This document shows positions 23,925-32,300 of a stretch of 49,163 bases of DNA, in pieces. The notes below the pieces were generated by a model that saw nothing but the letters and a program-made list of their open reading frames with translations, was not told where the DNA came from and searched no databases. The DNA comes from HGM04593 sp045589695 (lineage in GTDB: Bacteria; Bacteroidota; Bacteroidia; Bacteroidales; Bacteroidaceae), in NCBI GenBank assembly GCA_045589695.1, contig JAZNPP010000042.1:1-49163 (forward strand), given 5' to 3'. Positions within the stretch are counted from its first letter, which is position 1. The number at the start of each line of letters is the position of its first letter. The position numbers and the translations under genes were made by a program.

Positions 23925-25466
23925 TTATCTTGCGTAGTTTACGGCGCGTGTCTCACGTATAACGGTAATCTTTACCTGTCCGGGGTAAGTCATCTCGTCC
24001 TGTATCTTCTTGGCAATCTCGCCCGACAGCAACTCTGTCTGCTTGTCGTCAATCTTGTCAGCTCCGACAATCACGCGCAATTCGCGTCCGGCCTGTATAG
24101 CGTATGTCTTTGTCACGCCTGGGTAAGACATCGCAAGCTGCTCAAGGTCGTGCAGACGTTTGATGTATGCCTCTACAATTTCACGGCGTGCGCCGGGGCG
24201 TGCGCCCGAAATGGCGTCGCACACCTGAACGATAGGAGCTATGAGGCTTGTCATCTCTACCTCATCGTGGTGAGCGCCAATGGCGTTGCATATATCGGGT
24301 TTCTCCTTGTATTTTTCGGCGATTTTCATGCCGTACTCTGCGTGCGGCAATTCGGTCTCTTCATCGGGCACTTTACCTATGTCATGCAGCAAGCCTGCAC
24401 GTTTTGCCTTCTTCGGGTTGAGTCCAAGCTCCGCAGCCATGACGGCGCAAAGGTTGGCGGTCTCTCGCGCGTGCTGCAACAGGTTCTGACCGTAGGAAGA
24501 ACGGTATTTCATCTTTCCTATGATGCGTATAAGCTCTGGGTGCATGCCGTGAATGCCCAAGTCGATGGTTGTGCGTTTTCCGGTCTCGATTATCTCCTCT
24601 TCGATTTGTTTCTTGACTTTGGCGACAACTTCCTCGATACGAGCGGGGTGAATGCGTCCGTCAGCTACCAGCTGGTGAAGAGCGAGGCGCGCTATCTCGC
24701 GGCGTACAGGGTCGAATGCGCTCAGCACGATAGCCTCGGGCGTGTCATCGACAACAATCTCGACGCCGGTGGCGGCCTCAAGGGCTCTGATGTTTCGTCC
24801 TTCACGTCCGATGATACGGCCCTTCATCTCGTCATTGTCAATGTGGAACACGGTAACGGAGTTCTCGATAGCTGTCTCGGTCGCGACACGCTGGATAGTC
24901 TGAATGACAATCTTCTTTGCCTCTTTTCCGGCGGTCATCTTGGCGTCGTCGATAATGTCGTTTATGTATGACGCTGCCTGCGACTTCGCCTCCTCTTTCA
25001 AGGATTCCACAAGGCGCTCCTTAGCCTCTTCCGCCGAAAGGCCGCTGATAGTCTCAAGTTTCTCGCGCTCCTTAGCGTGCAGCTTGTCAAGTTCCTCCTG
25101 CTTACGCTCAAGAACGCCCTTCTGAGCGTCAAGGTTGTCTTTCAATGCCTCCAGCTCGTTCTTGCGGCGCAGCAGGTCCTCGTTACGCTGGTTGAACTGT
25201 ACCTCACGCTGTTTGAGGCTGTGCTCGGCCTGTTGAATCTTGTTGTTTCTCTGTGAAATCTCTTTCTCAAGCTCAGCCTTTTTGTTCAGGAATTTCTCCT
25301 TAACCTCAAGCAGCTTGTTTTTCTTGATAACCTCGGCCTCTTTGTGGGCATCGTCAATGATACGTTTGCGTCTTGCCTTAAGGGCGAACTTGTTTATTAA
25401 ATATTGACCGATGAAACCGGTTAAAAGTCCTGCGGCCAATCCAATGATTAATAGTGTAACATCCAT
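23925..25466 (-). CDS. rny: Ribonuclease Y
   Basis: 513 residues, the usual length. An N-terminal membrane anchor (LLIIGLAAGLLTGFIG) is followed by a long charged coiled coil (~30-200), a KH domain (GRIIGREGRNIRALEAATGV), and an HD hydrolase domain (NLLQHARETANLCAVMAAEL then GLLHDIGKVPDE, with HHD in IGAHHDEVEM). RNase Y is a membrane-bound endonuclease that starts mRNA decay. It follows zapA on the same strand with a 110-base gap that holds a candidate structured RNA. Confidence 0.97.
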   Translation of the reverse strand: MDVTLLIIGLAAGLLTGFIGQYLINKFALKARRKRIIDDAHKEAEVIKKNKLLEVKEKFLNKKAELEKEISQRNNKIQQAEHSLKQREVQFNQRNEDLLRRKNELEALKDNLDAQKGVLERKQEELDKLHAKEREKLETISGLSAEEAKERLVESLKEEAKSQAASYINDIIDDAKMTAGKEAKKIVIQTIQRVATETAIENSVTVFHIDNDEMKGRIIGREGRNIRALEAATGVEIVVDDTPEAIVLSAFDPVRREIARLALHQLVADGRIHPARIEEVVAKVKKQIEEEIIETGKRTTIDLGIHGMHPELIRIIGKMKYRSSYGQNLLQHARETANLCAVMAAELGLNPKKAKRAGLLHDIGKVPDEETELPHAEYGMKIAEKYKEKPDICNAIGAHHDEVEMTSLIAPIVQVCDAISGARPGARREIVEAYIKRLHDLEQLAMSYPGVTKTYAIQAGRELRVIVGADKIDDKQTELLSGEIAKKIQDEMTYPGQVKITVIRETRAVNYAR

Positions 25467-25492
25467 AATGTCTTAAATTTATATATAATAAA

Positions 25493-25549
25493 ACGCACTG
25501 CCGTCCATGTCGCGGGTGTCTGCCTGGCGTACATGGAATTGCAATGCGT
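25493..25549 (-). ncRNA. Candidate structured RNA between zapA and rny
   Basis: On the minus strand a two-part stem forms: ACGCATTGC with GCAGTGCGT (one G-T pair), an internal loop (AATT/ACG), CCATGT with ACATGG, and a 20-base apical loop, followed by TTTTATTATATAT. It may simply terminate the zapA transcript. Its position next to zapA and the long, bubbled hairpin recall 6S RNA, which lies beside zapA in many bacteria. That identity is an inference. Confidence 0.35.
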
Positions 25550-25576
25550 GAAATTGTCGGAAACCGGGAACTGCTT

Positions 25577-25867
25577 TTATTCCTTCAGCGTATTGTCTAT
25601 GAGGCGTGACAGTTCGTTGAACTTGCGCATGACCTCGGCGTTGTCGCCGTTGCCGCCGTTCTTTACGGCGTTGAACGCAATGTCAAGAGCGGCCATAGTC
25701 ATTATTCTGACCCCGTCCTCTCCGGTAAAAAGTTCTTTATATAGTGACAGCGTATTGTTTACCATTCGTGCGGCCTGTCTGTAATAAGGCTCTTCGTTTG
25801 CATTTATGGTAAGCGGGTACGATATGCCGTCAATAATAAGGTTAATTCCCAATTCTCTATCTTCCAT
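25577..25867 (-). CDS. zapA: Cell division protein ZapA
   Basis: 96 residues from the ATG at 25867. The N-terminal globular part (INLIIDGISYPLTINANEEP then YYRQAARMVN) and the helix EDGVRIMTMAALDIAFNAVK fit ZapA, and the C-terminal helix should give the coiled-coil dimer. ZapA bundles FtsZ filaments at mid-cell. It follows a small coiled-coil gene by 12 bases and precedes rny, so three or more genes may be co-transcribed. Confidence 0.85.
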   Translation of the reverse strand: MEDRELGINLIIDGISYPLTINANEEPYYRQAARMVNNTLSLYKELFTGEDGVRIMTMAALDIAFNAVKNGGNGDNAEVMRKFNELSRLIDNTLKE

Positions 25868-25879
25868 ATGCAAAGTCTC

Positions 25880-26173
25880 CTATTTCTTTAATGATTCGAT
25901 GCAACGGTCGATTTCACGCACCAGCCTTGATATTTTCTCTTTCGTCTCGCTGACAGCGGTGTCGTTGAGGCTCAATACCTTAGCTTGCTTAAGATTACTG
26001 TAACTGTTTTCAAGGGCGGCACATCGCATTTGCAGTTCGTTCAAGGCGTTCTCCTTTTCCTGAATTGCCTTTGTAAGCTCTTTGTTACGCTCTGCCGCCT
26101 GCCTGTACTCAAAAACAAGGCGGTGGAGCTTCTCCTCAAAGCCTGCGATTACGGTTTTGTCATCCTCGGTCAT
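25880..26173 (-). CDS. Small coiled-coil protein upstream of zapA
   Basis: 97 residues from MTEDDKTVIAGFEEKLHRLV. The longer open frame (to 26332) begins in what looks like leader sequence, so I use the internal ATG. Nearly the whole protein is a heptad coiled coil (RNKELTKAIQEKENALNELQ). There is no membrane segment or signal. It lies directly before zapA, and its size and shape are like ZapB, which binds ZapA in other bacteria; no sequence claim to ZapB can be made. Confidence 0.6.
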   Translation of the reverse strand: MTEDDKTVIAGFEEKLHRLVFEYRQAAERNKELTKAIQEKENALNELQMRCAALENSYSNLKQAKVLSLNDTAVSETKEKISRLVREIDRCIESLKK

Positions 26174-26480
26174 AATACAGCAATCAATTTTACGGAAATA
26201 GCGTAATATGGCGAAACGCAAATACAATTTGATGTTTCCTGACGATTGTCGCCTATTTTCGTAAATCTTATTTACAAATATAGGCGATTTTTTATGAAAA
26301 GTGAAAGCTTTGTAATAATTTTTGCTTGACAACAGCCTTTTTTATGCATTTTTATACTTTGCGGGCCATGCGACCCGTCTAAAACGGCAAAATTACCCGG
26401 TAACCGCGAACTGTTCGAAGTCGGGATACTTTCTTTAGTCTTTCGCTTTCTTATACGAACCAAGGTCTCGTATATATGAT
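26174..26480. other. Gene-free stretch with conserved-looking hairpins
   Basis: 307 bases between the GT2 gene and the coiled-coil gene, both on the minus strand. Read on the minus strand it contains a hairpin ATACGA...TCGTAT (near 26450-26472), a GC-rich segment around 26350-26420 with CCCG...CGGG and GACGGGTC...GGCCCGC pairings, and A+T-rich ends. It probably holds the promoter and leader of the coiled-coil/zapA transcript and the terminator of the GT2 gene. A 63-codon open frame over it looks spurious. Confidence 0.4.
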
Positions 26481-27224
26481 TCAGTCAATAAGTATTTTAT
26501 ATTTTTTTAATCCTGTTTTATGAAGAAAGTAGTTCAGCGAGACCCCCAGGACGCCGAAACCGTATACAATGCTGTTCTTGATATTTATCGACGATGCTTC
26601 AGGAAAATATTTTGTCGGACATGTAATCTCGGCAATTTCGTATCCTTTGTTGCATATCTGCGCTATAATCTGATTGTCAAACACGAAGTTGTCAGAGCAT
26701 TTGTCGTAATTTACGCTTTTAAGAACGTTTGATGAGAACGCTCTGTATCCGGTATGATATTCTGCAATATGATTGTTCATAAGCAGGTTCTGGAAGAAAG
26801 TGAGGAATCTGTTGGATATGTATTTGTACAAGGGCATACCGCCTTTGAGGGCTCCTTTGCCCAGAATGCGTGAACCGAATACGACTTGGTACACGTCGTT
26901 TGCTATAAGGTATGCCATTGAATGTATCAATTTTGGAGTATATTGATAGTCCGGATGCAGCATTATAATAATATCGGAACCTAATTCTAATGCTTTGTTA
27001 TAACAGCTTTTCTGGTTTCCGCCATACCCTTTATTCTTGTCATGTATTATTATATGTTCTACTCCGAGTTCATGTGCGATTTTTACAGTCGAGTCATTGC
27101 TCTTGTCGTCAACAATCACGACATGGTCTACTATGTCGAAAGGAATCTCGTTGTATGTCTTTTCTAAGGTGCTTTCGGCATTATATGCAGGCAGGACAAC
27201 TGTAATGGTTTTGTTATTTATCAT
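26481..27224 (-). CDS. Glycosyltransferase family 2
   Basis: 247 residues. GT-A fold of the polyprenyl-phosphate type: VVLPAYNAESTLEKTYNEIP, VIVDDKSNDST (nucleotide-binding DD), GYGGNQKSCYNKALE, and an acceptor region IAEYHTGYRAFSS, as in dolichol-phosphate mannosyltransferase-like enzymes. The usual DxD is replaced by HPDYQYTP. It lacks strong membrane segments. It would transfer a sugar from a nucleotide donor, probably to a lipid carrier. Its first 11 bases overlap the end of the membrane-protein gene upstream, so the two likely act together. Confidence 0.88.
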   Translation of the reverse strand: MINNKTITVVLPAYNAESTLEKTYNEIPFDIVDHVVIVDDKSNDSTVKIAHELGVEHIIIHDKNKGYGGNQKSCYNKALELGSDIIIMLHPDYQYTPKLIHSMAYLIANDVYQVVFGSRILGKGALKGGMPLYKYISNRFLTFFQNLLMNNHIAEYHTGYRAFSSNVLKSVNYDKCSDNFVFDNQIIAQICNKGYEIAEITCPTKYFPEASSINIKNSIVYGFGVLGVSLNYFLHKTGLKKYKILID

Positions 27225-28338
27225 ACTCTTTGCGTGTTAATATTTCAAGTATAAACGGGAAACAGAAAATGTAGTAGGATATGTCGGCTCCTGAGTACAA
27301 GAAAGCGTCGCTTCCGATATTTGATACTGCGTAAATTACATGATATGATATAATTATAAAAAACAGTATCATCGTAAGGAATATTATATCGGTCTTTTCC
27401 CTTAGAATTAAAGGTAGAACGAATGAGGCAAAAATAAATACCAAGACGTGTTCAAACGGAATAAGCATTTCGCCTTGAATAATAAACGGATTATATTGTA
27501 TGAAAAGGGCCGTGTCTGAAATGATGAACGGGACGAACGTCAATGCGAACGAGAGCGCAAAACAAAGACACCATCCGATAAGTTTAATTAAACTTATCTG
27601 TTGTGAGAGCAAAGCCTTTATGCCCCATAATATCATTGGAATAACGAATATGTTTCTTGTCGAGAATATGATGCCTCCAAGAAATGCGTATAAGTAGAAC
27701 TTGGTTTTCGATTGTTTCTCAATATTTTCAAGGTTCAGGAAGTAAATCAAGAAGATTATCGAGTTCAGCAATATTGTGCTTCTTGTTATTATCTCATAAT
27801 AGATTGTTACCGACAATAGCAGAACAGCAAACACGAATGTATCGCTTCCTTTGTCCAACTTCTTATTCTTTATATACAGATATACCAACCAGACGGCAAT
27901 AATGCCCATCCAACCGATCTCCTGTATTAGATAGAACGGATATGACAAAATGAAATAAAAAGGCATTGGACCTGGATAATTCCCGGCCGGACTATGAACA
28001 GCATAAGGGTATATGCCTTCATGTACTGAATTCCAAAAAAGCTGTATCATCTCCCATCTATCAACCCTTATGCTCTCTACAGGAATAAAATATAAGGCTG
28101 CGGCTCCCATGACGCTGATGCCTGCCAATATCCATGGCCATGTCGCTTTTGGCAAAGAAATTTTTCTTTTGGAACATAAAAACAGAAGACATCCCGCTGC
28201 GATGTTATATATGGCAGTACAGGTCAATGCCGCCGCTAATGATACTCTGTACGAGTATTTAAAAATGAAAAGGCTGTTAATGAAGGACCAGATTATCAGT
28301 GCGATTGTTTTCTTTTTCTCTTCAATAGTCAAACCCAT
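27214..28338 (-). CDS. Polytopic membrane protein, possible GT-C type glycosyltransferase
   Basis: 374 residues with about nine or ten membrane segments. After the first two segments, a periplasmic loop reads NSVHEGIYPYAVHSPAGNYP then GPMPFYFILSYPFYL; the 'G.YPY' plus 'PGPMPFYF' pattern occurs in GT-C/GT87-like mannosyl- or arabinosyltransferases that use polyprenyl-phosphate sugars. No clear catalytic Asp pair was found. It overlaps the GT2 gene by 11 bases; a GT2 that loads a lipid carrier and a GT-C that uses it is a sensible pair. A flippase or polymerase is also possible. Confidence 0.6.
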   Translation of the reverse strand: MGLTIEEKKKTIALIIWSFINSLFIFKYSYRVSLAAALTCTAIYNIAAGCLLFLCSKRKISLPKATWPWILAGISVMGAAALYFIPVESIRVDRWEMIQLFWNSVHEGIYPYAVHSPAGNYPGPMPFYFILSYPFYLIQEIGWMGIIAVWLVYLYIKNKKLDKGSDTFVFAVLLLSVTIYYEIITRSTILLNSIIFLIYFLNLENIEKQSKTKFYLYAFLGGIIFSTRNIFVIPMILWGIKALLSQQISLIKLIGWCLCFALSFALTFVPFIISDTALFIQYNPFIIQGEMLIPFEHVLVFIFASFVLPLILREKTDIIFLTMILFFIIISYHVIYAVSNIGSDAFLYSGADISYYIFCFPFILEILTRKEYDK

Positions 28339-28504
28339 GTTTTTTCAGTTATTTAATGCAAATATAGTTTTTTTTATTGAAAGAGCTGTGTTATAATCTT
28401 GTATTTATATTTTGGATACACGATGATTGAATGAAATCGGTTTTATTTATTTAAAATTGTCGTTGTACCGATGTATGCTTGCTTGTATATATATTGACTT
28501 GTAT

Positions 28505-29080
28505 TTACAGCAACTTTTCAAAGATGAACAATGCTTTATAGTAAAGGGCTTTTTTCTCTACGGAGAGAGGATAGGCGCGCGAACTCGACGGCATACGCCA
28601 GAAGTTTATCTCCCTGCCGTCAATCTCAATCGTCTGCATAGTTCCTATGGCAGGCTCCTCGCAACGGAACGACGACGTTATTACATCGGTCGCTTTCTGT
28701 CCTGTCGTCACAATAGCCTTGCATGCGGGTATCTCGGCAAGCAATGCCCGCAGGTCTGTCGGGGTTACCACCTCAAGGAACTTGTCCGACGCGTTCTCCT
28801 TGAGCCTGACGACCTCGCATGCCGTGTCGTAAAGAGCGATGCCTTTTCTCTCGCAGAACTCGACGACAGCCTCTTTGTTGAACCTCTTTTCGCCTTTTAC
28901 TTCAAAGCAGTGCTTGTCGCCGTAGAAAATCAGCCCTAAGATTCTCCACATGTCATTTATCCAGTTCGGGTAAAAGAACTCCATCGACCACCTTGCTTGG
29001 GGCGGAGGAAAACTGCCGAGCATCAGTATTCTTGCATTCTCGGGCAGAAAGGGCTGTAACGGGTGTCTTTCGGTTAGCAT
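28505..29080 (-). CDS. Uracil-DNA glycosylase superfamily protein (Mug/TDG-like)
   Basis: 191 residues from the ATG at 29080 (an extension to 29098 needs TTG). UDG-fold signs: motif 1-like ILMLGSFPPPQARWSMEFFY near the N-terminus, an internal GIALYDTACEVVR strand, CKAIVTTGQKATDVI, and a motif 2-like MPSSSRAYP near residue 165. These enzymes remove uracil or mispaired thymine from DNA. The motif 1 active-site Asp of Mug/TDG is not evident (GSFPP instead), so the activity may differ. It stands alone. Confidence 0.75.
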   Translation of the reverse strand: MLTERHPLQPFLPENARILMLGSFPPPQARWSMEFFYPNWINDMWRILGLIFYGDKHCFEVKGEKRFNKEAVVEFCERKGIALYDTACEVVRLKENASDKFLEVVTPTDLRALLAEIPACKAIVTTGQKATDVITSSFRCEEPAIGTMQTIEIDGREINFWRMPSSSRAYPLSVEKKALYYKALFIFEKLL

Positions 29081-29128
29081 ATTGTTTTCAGGTATCAAAG
29101 ATAACCATTATTTATAATAAAGAAGCAA

Positions 29129-29156
29129 TTCCCGAAGTCTTTTGAAACTTCGGGAA
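29129..29156. terminator. Hairpin between the tandem repeat and the UDG-like gene
   Basis: TTCCCGAAGT (29129-29138) pairs with ACTTCGGGAA (29147-29156) across eight bases. It abuts the 82-bp tandem duplication and probably ends the alpha-galactosidase-like transcript (minus strand). A strong T-run is lacking. Confidence 0.6.
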
Positions 29157-29303
29157 CTGCTTTGCGTTCGGCAATGCTTAATCAAGCGAGCTTGTTAATC
29201 ATTGCTCTCACTTAACCAGCATTTGCACTTCGTGCGAACTGCTTTGCGTTCGGCAATGCTTAATCAAGCGAGCTTGTTAATCATCGCTCTCACTTAACCA
29301 GCA
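29154..29303. repeat. 82-bp tandem duplication covering a gene's 3' end
   Basis: A 68-base block at 29154-29221 recurs at 29236-29303 (period 82) with one visible difference. The second block contains the last codons and stop of the gene ending at 29290, so the first is a non-coding copy of that end. It also includes CGGCAATGC, the reverse complement of the GCATTGYCG motif found beside other terminators. Confidence 0.85.
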
Positions 29304-32300
29304 CTTTGTTGCCGTTTACAACATAGACGCCGGGCTTGGTAATCTCGTTGATGCGACGGCCTGTAAGGTCGTATATGCCCTTAGGTGCAGTCTCTGTCTG
29401 AACATCCTTAATGCCGGTAGCGCTCTCAACTTTCAGTGTTACGTCGATAATCTGACCGCCGTTGGCTGTAAAATCATTGAATTTGCCATCGGCATCGCCT
29501 GCAGGGTCAATGTTGCACCAGTCTTGTTTCAGACGCATACGGTATGTCCCCGCTTCCGCAGGCGCTGTGAACGCAGGAACCGCAGGCTTGTTACGGTTAT
29601 TGCCTGTAATGTTTGTGCCGATACTGTTCCAGCAGCTCTCGTCGCTCGCTGCGTCATTGTTGTATAGGCTGTAAGCGACAAGGTCCTCGGCGGGTTTCCA
29701 ATTGCTGCCGCTCTCAATGCTTGCTGTGAAGCCGTCGTTATCCTTGTCTATATATACATAGTGAGATATCCATGAGCCTCCTGTCGTGAACTCAGCCTCC
29801 ATAGTCTGGCCCGGTTCAACAATTACAGGGTCCGCTGCGTCTACAAGGTTCAGATACTCCTTAAGCTGCTCCTCGGCGTTCAATGAGTATTCCCAGACGC
29901 CTTTTATGGCAACCTTTGTCAAGTTGCGACCTGTATTGGTTCTTGTACCTGTGTTTCTTGGAGTATATACGTCGATGGTGAACTTGTGTGTTCCGCTGTA
30001 AGCGTCGCCAAGCTCCTTGCCTTCAATAACGCCCTCGGGAATTACAAGCGTGAACTCGCCGTTCTTCGCTAATCTCTTGTCCAAAGTGACAGCAAGCACC
30101 TTGCCGTTCACAACGCATGCGGCTGTTGCCGCAACATTGCCGTCCGCATCCTTCAGTTCAACGGCAGGAGCGTTCTCTGCAAGAACTACATCCTTGTTGA
30201 ATGTGATCTCAATTGTCTCTAATGAAGAGACCGTGCCTGCGGGGGTAACATTGCTTACGGCGATAGGAGCGGGAGCCACGACTGTAATAGTGTGGTTGCC
30301 CTCGTACTCTCTGTCATCGCTCGCGCGTGTAATCACGCCCTTGGGAATAACAAGAGTGTATGTGCCCGGGGTTGTCAGCTTCTCGGTCAAGGTTACAGTA
30401 AGGACGGCGCCCTCAGCCTTATAGCTTGAAGGAATAACGATCTCGCCGTTCTTCAGCTCGATAGCCTTGTTCTCGGCAGCCTTGATTTCGCTGTTAAAGT
30501 TAATCTTAATCACTGAAACAGCCTCTACATCCTTGGCCGGAGAAACGCTTATAGCCTGGAACGGTACCTGTTCCGGGTTGGCGTTCACGCCGTCGAAAGC
30601 GAACACGCTGCTGCCTGGAAGTGTTACAGTCAGCTGCTGGTCAATGTCGATTGCCGTGCCCTCTGTCAGGCCGTTGAGAGTATCCTGTACTTTGAATGAC
30701 TTGTTGAGGATGATTGCGCCATTGATGTTGGCGGGTATCTCAAGAGCCTCGCGCAAGGTGAATGTATATGTCTGAGCATTGTTGCTGCCGTTGCGCAGTG
30801 CGAGTGTCGCTTTGGCGCCATTCCATGAAGCCCAGCCGTAGATCTCGTGAGAAGAGCCGTTCCACGGGCTGCCGCCTACCCAGTGGGCGTCTGGCAATAC
30901 GTCGGCATTCATCTTCTGCCATGCGACGCACTCTGCTACATCCTCCCACAGTTTGCCGTTGTTGATGCTGTTCATGAGATTGCAGTTGGTGTAAAGCTCA
31001 ACAATACCCGAACCGCAAACGAATGCGCAGCGGAGTTCACGAAGAACTGCATTATAATCTCTTGAATCGCTGGCAGGAGGACCGTCCTCAGAAAGAATGA
31101 ATCCGTGGGTCATCAATGTATTGATAGGACATATCGGAGAATTCTGAACATAGTTCTGGTAAACCAAGCGGTCACGGTATGTAATCCAATTCTCGCGGTT
31201 AATGCTGTTGTTGCCGATACGGTCGTGGTCGTTCTCCTGACGCCATGTGGCATCGCTAATCTGATACCAGAACGGAGAAGCCCAAGTACCTACCGTAGTG
31301 TTGAAGAAGATATCCTCGCGCATGTTCTCGCGAACGTACTGCTCAAGACGTATGATACCCTCGGCGTTCTCGTTGCCTGTGTCGCCCGCATCGGGACCTA
31401 CAGCTGAGAACTGGGCTGAAATGCCGTCGAACTTGAAGAAGAGGTAGTTATCTGTTTCACGGTTGAAGCCATTTACGCCGTCCTGATTGCATACAAGGTT
31501 GTTAGCTGCCGCAAGGAACGCCTCGTAGTAGGCAGGGTTAGAGAGCTGCATGCCGCCTCGGTTCTCTTCATTCCAGTATGCACGGCGGTAGTTGCCGCTC
31601 TGGCCGTAACCGCCTACAGGGCCTAACCATGCGCCAATGCCCGCGTTCATCTCTTTTGCCAAAACTGCCATGTTGCGCATCTCGTTGGGGAAGCCTTTGT
31701 GGAATGTCCACGGGCCGTAGTTGTCCCAGCCGTCGTCAATAATAAATGCGACAATGCCTTCGCCGTATTTGTCATAATACTTGGTCTTCCACTCGTTCAT
31801 GACACCGAGAATGTCATTGTCTGTAAAGTTCGTGTGTTCCTGGCCGGGAGCCGCATTGTTGCGGTTGATATTAAGTTCGTACCAAGAATTATAGTGCGGG
31901 AATGTTCTCCAGGGCACTGCACGCTCACGCTCGCTGTATGCAAGGAATGAACGGCGCTTCTGGGTCTTGCGGATGTTCGCGTCGTTCTGTGTGCCGTCCT
32001 GCGCTACAAGGCCTACTACTGCTGCCACCTTCCATGTCTCGTCTTTTGCGAGAGTGGTATTGCGGCTCCAACGGCCCTGAATTCCGACGATGGCGGTGTT
32101 GATTACGGCGCCTTCCTTAGCGTTGTAAATCTTTACTGTCATTGTGCTTGAGGCGTTGATAGTTTCAGTCTTGTCCTCAACGAACACGCGAATAGCGAAT
32201 GTTCCGTCGTAAGGTGCCGTGTATGTAAATGTGTTGTTGTTGTGCTGGCCGCCTGAATAACCGCTGTGGTAATCAACGGCTGTAATGTCGCCGTTTGAAG

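Noticed and set aside
26174..26332. Longer N-terminus (MSSKNYYKAF...) for the coiled-coil protein upstream of zapA
   Set aside because: The extension is basic, low-complexity and A+T-rich and looks like leader DNA; the internal ATG starts the coil.
26272..26463. 63-codon minus-strand frame in the gap between GT2 and the coiled-coil gene
   Set aside because: Covers hairpin-forming non-coding DNA; composition and residues are not protein-like.
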